Shown here one piece after another: positions 1 to 12,130 of a DNA stretch of 64,000 nt. The stretch's first letter is position 1. Each line of letters starts with the position of its first letter. Origin of the DNA: Scleroderma bovista (taxonomy: Eukaryota; Basidiomycota; Agaricomycetes; Boletales; Sclerodermataceae); the NCBI GenBank assembly GCA_037178675.1, contig JAYMGJ010000680.1:124001-188000 (forward strand), in the 5' to 3' direction. The position numbers were made by a program, and so were the translations under genes. The notes under the pieces are model-generated. The model did no database searches and was not told where the DNA came from. It saw only the letters and a program-made list of their open reading frames with translations.

Positions 1-1996
1 AAAGTAACCATAGTCCCCCAGCTGTTCTCGTAAGGCTCAAGCACTGTATGTAAGGCATGTGTGCTCACTTTGATATCATCGGATGCGTCCGGGAAAATAC
101 TGGGCACCCCGTCTATTTCGTAGCCACTGCAGTTACTCTGCCGATCGAGTATCATGAGACCCCGCCAGTCACGGCCGGGATCGTCTGTTCCCTAAATAAA
201 TAGTGATACTAGTGCCAATGAGACATACAAAAAACTACCCACCTTAACATCGAAGGCTGTCCATTCACCTGATACGTCACCGAAACCGTGATCGTGAAAT
301 ACCTCAAGTTTAACTCCATACATCCCTGAGCTCCTCCACATGACGGACGAGATCTGAAGGATGCTGGTTGTTCGAGGGAGACGGGTCTGCATAATGCAGA
401 CCTGACCATAGCGTCCGGCCCCAGAACGCACTTTATTCATGTGTCGCGCATGCTCTGGCGTTCTGACCTTCATTTCCATGTATTTATGCTCGATATAGTC
501 CCGCCATGAAGGTCGCGGAATTGTGTTTTCACCAGAAACGACATGTATCCAGTGCTTGCCAAAAGATAGTCCAAGGCCCACTACAAAACGATGGTTAGTT
601 AGACTATCAGAATAGACTTTGATGCAAAGGGATTCTGTGCTAGTCAGCGTGAGCGTGTCTCCTGTGAATTTTATTGGATACGTGGCGCAGGAAGTGAAAC
701 CATTCTCGGTGAGTGCGCTATCGTCGACTTCGAATGTGGTGCTGTGATGCGGCAGGTCTTGGTATCTGAGATAGGCTTGACGCAATCGCAGAGGTCCCTC
801 TGGACGAAATCGTTCATCGTACAGCACTGGGCATCTATAGTAATTAGACTCCCACAAAGCCAAAGCGATGGCCACTGGTGGATCCAATGGACCAAGAGTG
901 TGCGAGAGCTGCGACAGGGACGGAGGAGCAGCCAAATTTGGATTCCGCGATTGGTGATTGGGAATGTCCCGAGTCGATCCTCGACCGAGTCCAGCTCTTC
1001 TCCTGGGACGTCCTCTTTGATATATTGGATGAATTCGTCGTGACCCATGAGCTCCATCCTACCACAATACTGGAAGCAGCTCGGGTCATCCGCAAGAATG
1101 CTGCCAGTCCGCACGTTCCAGTTCCATGCGAAGATGCTTTGATCGTTCGATGCGCGGATGATCTCCAGCTGAAGACGATGAAATGATTTCTTCCCTTCTC
1201 CATACAGCATTGGCATGTTCACGTCCAGAAGACCCATTAGCGAATAAGCTCGGTCCTCCACTCGCGTCGTCGTCCGATGGGCCGCCCACGACATGATTTG
1301 AGCGACACACGGACGGTTTCCGCAAAGCCCATGTTTCAATACATGCTCCGGTACTCCAGTGATGTCTACCAAGGTAGGTGCAAGCGTCCTCTTGTAACCT
1401 ATGCTTTGCCAATGCTTGTTGAGGAACTGAACGTTGCTCGGGGCTATCAGCTCTTGTAACGTCCACCCACGCGAGAACCACTCCGGCCATCCACTGAAAT
1501 CGGGATACCTCTCATGGTCACTCGAAGTGGGAAATGTTGGATCGGGGACATCGTGGAGGTACGCATAGCATACTTTCGCGTTTTCATACCACCGATACAT
1601 GGAATTGATGGCCTCGGATAGCTCTGCGCTGCTTCGCTTGTCGATGCAGCAAGTGTCGACCCACAGCCACTCATATCCGTCCTTCTGAGTCCGCTCGCAG
1701 CTCTGAAGGATCTTTCGGTAGCCATCACGCTGGCGAATTTCGTCTCTGTCCTCTACGGCCATCTTCGCGAGCTCAACCATCTCCTCATAATCCGCTTCTT
1801 TCCCGACCCACCGATGCGACAGGATCGCGTACTCTGTTTCCTCGTCACTGCCGAAGTCAAGGACTTTGGCTCGACAATCCACTCGCCTTCCCTCTGTAAT
1901 CAAACTCTCCCTCTCAAGAAAAGCTTTTACGTTGATCAGGCGCATGCTGCACAAGTGTGCATCAGCCTCGATGGGATCATCGATTGTGAATGGCAT
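1..1996 (-). CDS. HET-domain protein, partial and frameshifted
   Basis: Fungal heterokaryon-incompatibility (HET) domain protein; the family triggers cell death or non-self responses in hyphae. The main frame (671-1996) starts with ATG at 1996; a second ATG at 1945 opens the more typical MRLINVKAF. It shows ILSHRW, DTCCIDK, AINSMYRWY, RGWTLQELIAP and AYSLMGLLDVNMPMLYGEG in family order. After the NRGIQIW motif the downstream homology (LALWESNYYR and following) lies in another frame, 192-935, so the reading frame changes between about 870 and 940 with no room for an intron. A good intron (192-242, GTGGGT...TTTAG, 51 bases) then leads in frame into a last exon that runs off the window at base 1. 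The gene is therefore 3'-partial. The frameshift could be real decay or an assembly indel; otherwise the domain looks intact. Confidence 0.8.
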
Positions 1997-2838
1997 TCAT
2001 ACCTCCTCTAACCGAATTAGCGATGACCCAAGATTGGACGCGGTTGTTGAATCGAAACGGTTGGCGTGTAGTTGTGGTTGTACACTCAGGTTAGTTCTCT
2101 TTGGTTGGTGGACGTCTTATGTGCGTGAGGATGGCAGAATGGTGGCACTCTTCTACCCTCGATACAGTGAAGTGGATTGATGGGGGGTAAAGGCACAGGA
2201 TAACACAGCGAGAGCACTCTATGACACCTGAGCGTCAAGGACAACGCCTTCGATTGATCAGCCATGTGACTACTGAAATCAGTGAAAACAAGTCGAGAGG
2301 GGGCGACTGTCTCATCCCTCGAGTCTTTGGTCTGCCTATGGATCTCGTCATTACAACCAGTGAACGTGTTCTGTGTTATCTTGAGGCCATGAACGAGGAT
2401 GGATAATACGAAGTGCGGAAGACCGGGCGCAATGACCCGGGTATGCGGCGAGTAACAGGTAAAACAGATAAGATGGACGGCAGAAGGTTACTTGTTTATT
2501 TTCGCAGCTACATATTGATATACTACTGAACTCCCATATCAGATATCATGCCAGTGGCCAACTCAGCCATGCTACCTTCTGGGGGTCGTGCTCTGTGGGC
2601 GAGTTCATGGTACGTAGATATTGGAGAAAGAACTTGCATAGTTTGATTTTTCGTGCCACATACTCCTTTGCTTTGCAGATCATAACACATGTGCATCGAA
2701 AGGCGCACGTGTTTATCACTTTGGTGTAAGTATACTGTGCGTCGGTAATGTAAAGGGGAGCTGCCCAAGCCATTGGTAGTACATAGACTTTGTATACCAC
2801 ACCACAGCCCATCCCTGCGCCCCCATTGGCAACATCTA
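1997..2838. other. Intergenic, HET promoter side
   Basis: No coding frame with family resemblance or paired splice sites was seen. The stretch holds the upstream region of the HET gene and the 3' flank of the TFIIB gene. Confidence 0.6.
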
Positions 2839-3941
2839 CTACTTCTCAGGAGGAAGCCTGGACGTGTCCGCCCGACCGTCTTTTATCCAATCCTCTTTCA
2901 CAAGCTTCTCCCTATCCAAATAATAATACCGATATACCAACTTGATCGTCCCCTCGCTCACTCCTGCTACTGCACTGATATCCCGGATCGGTTTTTGTAT
3001 GCCCAGTAGATGACAAGTGAAGTAGATGGCCCCTCCTGCAATAGATACTGGACTCCGCCCGTCTGCAATGCCGTGTTGTCGTGCAGCGATAATAATATCA
3101 CTGCAAATGGATTGCACGTTGACAGGCAGATCGAGGTGGTTGCAGTACCGCACAAGCAGTTTCTCTGGGCCAGTCGTCGGGCTGCTATCATTGGTCTGCT
3201 GTGCAGTAGCACCCGGAGAGAGATTGAAAGCCTGTTCGAGTGCCTTGTAGCACTGGCCAAGCGTCTTTTTCGATACATGCGTGAGATTACATATTTCTCG
3301 AAACGTTCGGGGCACATGGGCTTGACGGCAGGCGATGAAGATGCAAGCAGCGATCACTGCTTCTAATGGTTTGCCCCGGAGGAGCTTTTCTTCGTCCGAG
3401 CGCTTGTAAAGCTGCTTAGCAACGTCGCTGATCGTCTTTGGCAGGGAAAACTGGTCGCACCAGCTGCCGATGTCTCGGAAAGCGGTGAGGAGGTTCCGCT
3501 CGGAGCGTGAGTTCTGGGAGCGCGATGCGGCGCGTTGGAGTTCGCGAGCGATACCACTACCGCCGTCGCGGAAGCTGATGACTGTGTCGAGCTGCTCCAT
3601 GCCCTCCATCAACGGGTCTGAAGCAGCACCGACACGCGAAGGGTCATCCCCTTCGTCGTTTGCAAACGTCTAGTAATACACCGGGCAAAACGTATGCAGC
3701 GCCGTACACTGAAAGGCAAGGTACTTACCCTCCACTCACTTCTCGTGTCGATAACTCGGTCACCGAGCACGAGACCGCAACCGCCGCACACGAGGTCTCC
3801 ACTGCTGAATTCTTCGACGACGTGTGGATTCACGTCTCTGCAATCTGGACAGATGAGGCGTACTGCAAGGTCGGGGCCATATGTAGGCTCTTTGACCTTT
3901 TGTGCGGACGCAGCAAGTGGGAATGGCTGGGAGAAAGCCAT
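2839..3941 (-). CDS. SUA7: Transcription initiation factor TFIIB
   Basis: General RNA polymerase II factor that bridges TBP on promoter DNA and the polymerase in the nucleus. Two exons: 3729-3941 and 2839-3669, with a 59-base intron (GTAAGT...TACTAG); 347 residues, the usual length. The N-terminal zinc ribbon has Cys31, Cys34, Cys52 and Cys55 (CPDC and CGGC). The B-reader/linker TRSEWR-TFANDEGDDPSRVG spans the splice junction. Two cyclin-like repeats follow, with signatures such as IFIACRQAHVPRTFREIC and IYFTCHLLGIQKPIRDIS. The start is the only ATG that supplies the complete ribbon. It is transcribed away from the bZIP gene; the two starts are about 885 bases apart. No lesion seen. Confidence 0.96.
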
Positions 3942-4825
3942 GGTAAACGTAGTCGCTGAGTGCTCGTGTGCTGGGAAGGGTTACGAGTGCTGTGGGGGTG
4001 GACTCAAGGAGCGCTAGTCGGACAACTGCCACAAACACAGCATGACGGAGATGGACACTTGCACTCCTTCTCTAACCTACTTTGAGTGGTATACGACCAT
4101 AAGGTTATCCACAGAGTACAGGGAAGACCTCAGGTAGCCTATCAGATCCCTTCCGTCTAAGTTTATTGAGCAAGACTCTGGGCCTATCTCCGTCCCGAAG
4201 AACTGCTTAGAGAAGAAGTACCAAACCCCTTGGCACTTCCTCATCTCCAATCTCTCGCAACCTGCACCTGACTTCCTCTACCCTGCTTCTTCCCGATCTG
4301 CTCTGTGGGTCTGAGCAGTGTAACTCAATCGCACCTGACATAGTCAAAGGTGCCATCGCCGACAACCCGGCGATCACAGACTACAACCTACTCGCCACTC
4401 ACGTCCTTGACTCCATCTACGTATCCAACTTCTCTACCTTGCTGTCACTGTCTGGGAGTTTGGAACATACATTGTCCGCCCGCCAATATATGGATGAGAG
4501 AGAAGAAACCTCAGATATGATATCGGATGTCAGATGCTAGGAAGTATTTGTTCGTGTCAAAGATACACAATTCAGCGAGGATTAGAGCGCGGTCCGTTGG
4601 AATAACTAATGTGATCGTGCCGAAGTAGAACCGTACCGTGTAGGTAGATCTCCCTATGGCTTTGACTCCCCGTCGCTTCTCTGCGAAATGACGATAGTAC
4701 GGATGGGATTGTGCACCTGCAATGTAGAAGAGGGATCAGATAACATAAACAAGCCACAACAAGTTCTGACTAAGACGCGCGTCGAGCCAAAAAGCCCGCG
4801 TACAAAATCAGTCCGCGACTGCGTT
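3942..4825. promoter_or_regulatory. Divergent region TFIIB/bZIP
   Basis: Non-coding stretch between the TFIIB start (minus) and the bZIP start (plus). An in-frame upstream ATG at 4688 would lengthen the bZIP protein by 46 residues of unremarkable sequence. No other gene seen. Confidence 0.5.
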
Positions 4826-5735
4826 ATGCAGCAGCACCAACCATCCCAGCACCAACCAGCACAGCCGCAACAACAGCCATCAGACACACTCACCGCACAG
4901 ACCATCATCCGCGTTATGCGTCTGCGCGACGACCCCGTACCGCCGACAAGCACACCCACGCCTCAGCCCACGCAGCCATCGGCCCAGCAGCAGCCAGCTC
5001 CACCCACCGCAACCACCACCACCACCCGCAAGAGTCGCAAACGCAAAGCCCCGCCAACAACCGCTGCTACACCTCCCCAGCAGCAGCATCCGCTCCCACT
5101 ACCTCCCCCGGGAATGCACCTCGGACACATGCTCCTCCCGCCTCATGCTCTTGTCCCCCCTGGTATGCCACCACCGCCACATATATACCAATATACCCCC
5201 CCTGAGTACACACAACCACCACCGCCCCACTCCCAGGATGACCAGCAGCAAGCCATCAACGGTGACGGTGATCAATCTGGTCAATCTTCTCCAAAAACAG
5301 GGCCAGGTGGTCGCCAACTGAGCCAGAGTAAACGGGCAGAACAGAACAGGAAGGCGCAGAGGGCCTTCAGAGAAAGGAGGGACCAGTAAGTACCTATGGT
5401 TCATCGATAAAAAATGGGTTTTCGTTATCAATCTCGAAATCCTGTTTCTGGTGTGTTTCCCTTCTGACCACGTTTTCTTCAGACACGTCAAAACACTCGA
5501 GTCTCGTTCACAATTACTTGAAACGGCTCTTGCATCAGCCGACGAAGCGAACAGGCGGTGGGAAGAATGCCGGACGCTTGTGGATCAGTTGCGCATCGAA
5601 AACACGGCCCTTCGAGCGGCATTAAGCCAGGCTCAAATCCAACTAGGACAGATCAGCCAGGCTTCCCAACAACCACAGCCGCGGGACTGCAAAGAGGAAA
5701 AGACAGAAACTCCCACGACCAAGAGTGATGGATAA
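4826..5735 (+). CDS. bZIP transcription factor, Yap/Pap1-type
   Basis: Nuclear DNA-binding regulator. Exons 4826-5385 and 5483-5735 around a 97-base intron (GTAAGT...TTCAG) that splits a Gln codon inside the DNA-binding region; 270 residues. The N-terminus is rich in Gln and Pro (about residues 1-150), as in activation domains. The basic region at about 168-187 contains NRKAQRAFRERR, fitting the NxxAQxxFR signature of fungal AP-1 (Yap1/Pap1) factors. A leucine zipper follows (HVKTLESRSQLLETALASAD onward). No cysteine-rich C-terminal domain is visible, so Yap1-style redox control of nuclear export is not supported. The start at 4826 is chosen because Gln/Pro-rich sequence begins there; 4688 is the alternative. 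Confidence 0.88.
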
Positions 5736-6269
5736 TAGCACTAGCATGGCATCGACCAAGTGCTCCGTATTTGACGTTTTGTGCTTTTTTTCTTCGCCTG
5801 CACCACTCTTATCGTTATCCTTGAGAACACCCACCTTTCATGCCAGATCTCCTTTTCTTTGTCCTTCGACGACGAGCGAGTTTGCAATGTAGTATGTAGT
5901 CTGACATTCTAACCCTTGCTTTTGGGCCCGAGACTGGATCGCACTGAGGGCTGGGACGCCATGGTGATGGTGAGAGGAAACGCTGGGATTGCTGACAAGT
6001 AGAACGTTTTATGTAACCCGTAGCTTTGTCATCGTCCTCGTCGTTGAATGTTCCATGTCGGCGGTCATGAGCACTGTTTCATGACAGGGGCATATAACAC
6101 TGCGTCGGTAGATCATGTCCAGTGAAATATAGTTGCCCTAGGGTACGGTTGAAAATGCACCATACCCTATCGACGCACACAGCCATTGTATGACGGACCC
6201 AACGCTTAATTTCAACGTGCACTGGCTTGTACCCTTCCTTGGTGACTCTACTATGCCACCCCAGCACAG
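5736..6269. other. Intergenic
   Basis: 3' flank of the bZIP gene and promoter side of phospholipase B. No gene or recognisable element seen. Confidence 0.5.
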
Positions 6270-8858
6270 ATGACTGCTACCTCCAAAGCACTCGTCCTTG
6301 CCCTGCTCTGCCTTCTCCGGGCCCACCTTGGCTTCGGGCAGAGTAACTCGATAGCCAATTATGCACCAACCGTCGACTCTTCTTGCCCTAATTCGTCTAG
6401 TTCCAGCGCCAACCCGGCCTTCATACGCACTTTTACTCCCGAGTCGCAATCCCTCAACTCGCAGGAGCAGGCCTACATTTCCGCGAGAGAGTCCAACGTC
6501 ATCCCCGGCGCGTGGTCGGACTGGCTCGGCGATGGTTCGGCCATCGGTTATAGTCTTGCATCCTTCCAGGATCACTTCCCAAGAGTTGGCATCGCCATTG
6601 GTGGCGCGAGCCTGCGCACAGCACAGTTCGGAGCGGGCGTGCTCTCTGCTTTAGACGCAAGAAATGGCACGGCGAAAAACATAGGGACGGGTGGTTTGCT
6701 GCAAGTTGCGTCATACCTTGCCGGTTCATCAGGCAAGTCCTATGTGCAAATACATCCGATTCATGTCGTTTGACCACTGCATAGGCGGTGCCTTTCTGGC
6801 GGGTTCGATGGTTACAAACGACTGGCCAAGTCCTGGAGACTTAGTGTATGGCAATGCACCAAGCTTGTCGGGATGGATGTTGGACGTGGACTTGATAGCT
6901 CCCTCTAGCATCGACGTGAGTGACAAGGAAAACCAGGAGTATTGGGGTAGCATTTTGGCCAGCGTGCAAGCCAAAGCGAGTGCCCCCATGTCCGTTGTCT
7001 TGGTCTTCCGGGAGGCGTCGTCTCACCCATTTCGTTTGCAGGGATACGAGCATGACAGATATCTGGGGACGAATGGTCTCCTACCACTTTTTAAATGGCA
7101 CAACTCGGGATAACTTCTTCACGAACCAGACAGGTCACGGAGCGGGCGAGCTGTGGTCCCATGTCTCTCTCCTTCCATCCTACCAGGACCACTCGATTCC
7201 CTTCCCAATCATCGTTGCGGATTCGGTAGGGTCCAATGAAACCAATACGACTTCACTCTCACTAAACAATGCAGTATACGAGGTTGGTATAACCATTCCT
7301 TTTCCTCAGCAACGCTTTACGACACTCATCTAGATCACTCCACAAGAATTTGGCTCTTGGGACCCTCAGTTGTCTGCGATGACCAACACAGCTTACGTGG
7401 GAACACAGTTCCTGAACGGCGAGCCTACAAACACTTCTAGTTGTGTTACTGGCTTCGATCAAGTAGGTTTTGTTATGGGCACGAGTGCAAGTGCCTTCAA
7501 TGTAGGTCCATCTCAACTTTGGTGTCTCGGCCGCCTCATCTCTTTCATAGGGAATTATCGATGCATCCAGTGGACAATTTACGGGATTCGACCCCGACAA
7601 CGGCGATGCATCTGGAATGCAGTTCTTGTACCAGCAGCTTTCGTCCCGTGTTCAAACTCGTTCCCAGACGGTAGCGAACTGGCCAAATGTGGGTCCATTC
7701 TACCCGTCGTGCCACAATGTTAACAGCTGACATCCAAGCCAGCCTTTTAATGGTCTCAATCTCTCCAGCTTTCAGGATTCTAATTCACAATGGCTATCAT
7801 TGGTGGATGGAGGGTCTAACCTAGAGCGAGTCCCATTTGGGACCTTGCTTGTCAAGGTCCGACGTATCGACGTAGTCGTTGCTGTGGACGCAAGTGCTGA
7901 TGATCCAAACCGATGGCCGAAGTACATAATGCTCTCTTTGGTGCAGGCATTTTTAATAAGTATTACTGTGCAGCGGAACCTCCCTTCTTTCAACCTCCCA
8001 GCGTATATCATCAGTCCTAAAGTCGTCTCATCAAGGTTTTCCCCCGATTCCATCATCTGCGCAAAACTTCGCTTCTACCGGAGTGAACCAACGACCAACA
8101 TTCTTCGGGTGTAATCCGAGTCAAATTCCTGCAGAATATCCACTGGTCATCTACCTACCCAATTCACCTCCTCTTGATGGAAGTGCACCCTCCACTAAGT
8201 AGGTTCCTGACTAAGTCCCGTTTCAACACGCGTTCATGGAATCTCGTTGACAGCACGGATGACATGCAATTCTCCTATACTCCACTCTTCACCAAAGTGT
8301 TTATCAACCAAGCCTCTGCAAACACCCTTGGGGGCTTTTTGCCCAACACCACTTCTCCGGATCCCAACTGGGGAAAGTGCCTACAGTGTGCTGCGATCGA
8401 TCGCGCTCGTCTCAGACTCACACCGCCACCCCCGCGTTCCGACTTTTGTTCGCAGTGCTTCTCTCAGTATTGTTATGATCCGAACTATCCGCCGAGTGTG
8501 CAGGAACTGCCAGGCAGAAACTACGTGTTCTCGAACCCGGATCCAGGTGGCGTGACCAAGGTGAACAAGTTTCTTTCTTCTAACAAGGGCTCTATCATCG
8601 GGGGTGTGGTCGCTGTTGTGTGCGTGGCTGCAGGTGCTATCGCTTTCATGTGAGTGCGGTGTCCTTTTTTTTTTTTAAATGTGAGCCTGAGACTTTTCTA
8701 TCTTCCACTAACACAGATTCTGGTGGCGGAGGCGACAGGAACGGAAGAGCCGCTATTCTCGTGTGCACGATATAAGGGACGACGATGAACCTTGGAAGTA
8801 CTACGATAGTCATTCAGGAGAGTACGAGATGCCAGCACGTCGCATGTCTATCAGTTAG
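6270..8858 (+). CDS. plb1: Phospholipase B / lysophospholipase, membrane-anchored
   Basis: Secreted-pathway enzyme that hydrolyses acyl esters of (lyso)phospholipids (fungal PLB, patatin/cPLA2 fold). Nine exons: 6270-6732, 6785-6989, 7042-7282, 7334-7501, 7551-7688, 7743-7921, 7974-8198, 8254-8649 and 8717-8858; 718 residues. A signal peptide covers about residues 1-23. The nucleophile motif GSSGG has Ser154, with the exon boundary one base after its codon. The catalytic Asp lies in LVDGGSNLERVPFG. Other family blocks are TSMTDIWGRMVSYHFLN, GFDQVGFVMGTSAS and NWGKCLQCAAIDRAR. The usual SGGGxRA oxyanion stretch reads GGASLRTA here. A single transmembrane helix (IIGGVVAVVCVAAGAIAF) followed by WWRRRQERK and a short acidic tail suggests a type I membrane protein rather than a GPI anchor. 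Intron 1 (6733-6784) has a GC donor. Confidence 0.92.
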
Positions 8859-11800
8859 AGTTTTTGTTTCTGTTCCATTCTTTTTCTTCTCCACGTGGAC
8901 ATCTGTTTCCCCCCCCCTTGGTTTCATCTGACTGGGACACTCTTGTAATGGGTAACAATACTATACTATGAGGAAAGCTCTCGTTTTGCTAGGTATGATG
9001 GCTTGATGGCTTTCATATCACACCGTATTGATCAGTGGTGGGACCGCAATGACTGGTATCGGATAACCCCGCATGTCGGAAATTGGAACGGCTTTTCCTG
9101 TTTCTCAGTGGAGAGTCGGATTCCAGTACAACTTCGAGTCTAGCCATTGACGGTGAGGGCCGTTTGACCACTCACACAACGGGTTCTACGTTTGATTATA
9201 CCCTCCCTTTCCCCCGGATTTTTACATGCGGTTTGGGCTGGGAATCGCACTCCCCCTTTGCCTCTTCAGGAGCATCGTAGCGCAACCCAGAATCGGAAAC
9301 TGGCAACTGATGCTAGGGTACTCGGGCGCCCAGCATCTAAATGTCCACGGCCAAAGTAACAATCTATGTTCAATCTCGACTGGTTTGAGGACTGCGGGGA
9401 TCACTGGTGGACATAACGGCTCACACACAATCCAATGTATGCAGTTGCTAATCATGTAATGCCATGGTGGGGGAACTAATCGTTCCTGATCAGGATGCGA
9501 AGCCTCTGGATTTTCAATAATGCATCATAGAAATCGCAACGTCACCTTGGATATTGGGTCCTTCATGTCATGCCATGTCATCCTTATTTTGCATCTTTCA
9601 CACAAATTCATGCATAGCCCAGCTGAGACCCGATACTATTCAGTCACTCAGTGATGGATCTGAACGATCAAGATAACCTTCAGCCGATCGAGTTATCCGG
9701 TATAAACAGCGCACGTAATCGCCGAGGTTCGAAGTTCGAACGCTACAACCCTCCCAGATCATTTCCGAGCACCAGTATGTTGACTTAGGGCCACGAGGAA
9801 GTACATGTGAGCGTGACAACCTGTTGTCTTTAGCCCTGCTGTTATTGTTACTGACACTTGCCGAGGACGGGTGTTACCCTGGACCCAGTGCGCCCGCACC
9901 TCGAGGATGTGTACTTGGATTTCATATCAGGACGAGGGCGAGTACAAATGCCACAGTATGGTCAGTCCGTGCAACGTCCCACCTGAGAGGTTCCTATCCG
10001 AATGTAAAGCTCGGGCGGCTTGGAGAGGAGATTCACATCGCGAAAACTTGGCAGTTGGATTATATGACCTCTAATCCTCCCTATGAAGATGATAGCACGA
10101 CGTAGAGAAGGGGGTGACCAGAACTTACTATCTGGTCTATCATCGCCTTTCTGTCCTCATACAGCAAGTCAGATAACCTTGCTAGTGCCAATCTCTCGAG
10201 TCCCCTGCAAGAAACGGTGGAAAGTCCGTGGCATGCCCATTATCAGTCGCTATAGGACCTCGATGGGGATCTTGAACTTGATTTCATAGAGGGTAATCGG
10301 CTATAAATCAAACCGCTACCCGTGGCTATTAGAGGTCGTTTTGCGTGCCCAGCAGAGCGTCGACACCAGAGCATAAAAATTGTTTTGAGTAACAGTTCAA
10401 AGAAGTACAGATAATTCACCAGTCAGCATTGCGTTGGCATGTTGAGTATTGCAGGGGGTCGGTATAGTATTGTGGCAGGCAGAGAATTTTTTCGAATTAC
10501 ACGGTGGAAGAATAAGCAAGGATTTGGGCGACAATGAAATTATCACCGGCGAATTCATTGGAAGGTGCCCTCAACGAGCGGAAAGGGAATAATATTGCCC
10601 AGAGAATTTGTTGGCACTGGGTCCATGTTTGGAGCAGTTGTTGTAAGAACGGCAAAAGCCCCACGAAATGGTTTCGGAGTTAGGTTGAAAGAGGCTCATC
10701 GTCTGTGGATAATCTGTAGCTCTCACCTGGCAACTCAAATAATTCTGATACACCGCAACTTGCATTGCTGATCACGATAATCGCGAGTTGTTGCTCGGCG
10801 TTATTCCGCTGGATCTTCGGGGCACGCCTTGCAGACTTGAAAAATGTTATCGCGCATCTCAAATACTCTACCTACCTGGCTCGAAACTCCCCCACGCAGT
10901 CTGCCTGTTGCTGGCTTCTGGACACCGCAGGCCAACGTCTTCAATGTCGAGGAGCCACATGACTGGAAACTGGGCATCCCTCACGACAACGCCACGGTGA
11001 AAAATTCCAATAACTTCGTCACGAAGCGTAGGAGATCTGGGCTCGTTGCAGAACTCACTTGATGCACGCCAATGTTCTCTGGCATTTTTCAAGACTTGCT
11101 GCGTCAGAAGGGTTGCCAAGATGATTGGAGGAGAGGGGGCGTCATTCCTCATGTTCTGTGACGCCCCACAAGACAGCACAGCGGTGAGTGTCTTGATTCA
11201 CTCAAGTGCATTCCTCCTTTGGGAGGGACAATAAGATGAGCATTTTGACGTAGCGTTGGCTAGCAAAAATGTTGGGCCATCCCTGTTGAAAATTTGAAGG
11301 GACGTCTTCGCAGTTTCATCTTGTATCACACCAGTGATCTTGAACAAGGGTTTGAAGCATTCGTGGATACACAGGTTGAGTTGCACACGGAGACTACATG
11401 ATGGTTATGGAACAACTCGCCTGTGAAGTTCTTATGGCAGCGATGTCACATGACCCCGCCCCTTTTCTCGTTACCTGTCACGCCCGAACGGACAGGCTTT
11501 GCGTGCAGGACTGCAACGTTGGGATTCTTGGGAAGCTGCATTTAGGAAAAGGCAATGAAACTGCTGTTCGTGGTTGTGTGGAACAGGAGACCCAGGTTGA
11601 AGCTCCCTGACCCGGAGAGCCGCCAAGCTGCAAAATTGCAACCCGAGCAGTTAGGCAATAGTGCCGACAACGAAAATGAACTACCTATCAGGATGGATGT
11701 CTGTCGAACGCGGAGGTACTACAGAGTACCAGGTCTTGCTTGACCACGGTCCACATGCAACACTGTCCGAAACTTCAGGGAAAACCGTATGGCCTCTTGT

Positions 11801-12130
11801 TACTGCACTCCTTGTGGGTCATCGTTGGAGACAGATGTAACTCGTGTCCATGGCGCTGGAAATCTTGCGGAGTCGGATTGTTTGAACGCAAAATGGTTCG
11901 ACGGAAGCAAAATCGTATTATGGGAGCCTGGTTTGTTACGACAAAGTATCTGCTGGATAAGCACCGTGTGGACCAAAGTCCTCGTTCCAGAGCGGAGTCT
12001 TTAGCATGGGGTGTCTCGCTTGGTCAATTCCGTTTCTTCGGAGTCCCGATCCCTGCTGCAAATTTAAGCTCCAGATTGCAGTGGAGGATCGCCGCCATCT
12101 TTTTTTTCCTCCACCCGTTCTACAGCACTC
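8859..12130. other. Gene-poor accessory stretch, possible relics
   Basis: No complete gene could be built. At 9226-9459 (+) a short frame begins with a signal-peptide-like MRFGLGIALPLCLFRSIVAQ. Between 10571 and 11386 the minus strand has several coding-like pieces with splice-like borders. Pieces near 9824-10105 and 11980-12130 have faint resemblance to glyoxal-oxidase-type sequence, too weak to call. The stretch may hold one or more decayed genes. Confidence 0.4.

Noticed and set aside
9824..12100. Possible glyoxal-oxidase relic (faint matches around 9920 and 12040)
   Set aside because: The matches are short, in different frames, with wrong spacing; similarity is within what chance could give.
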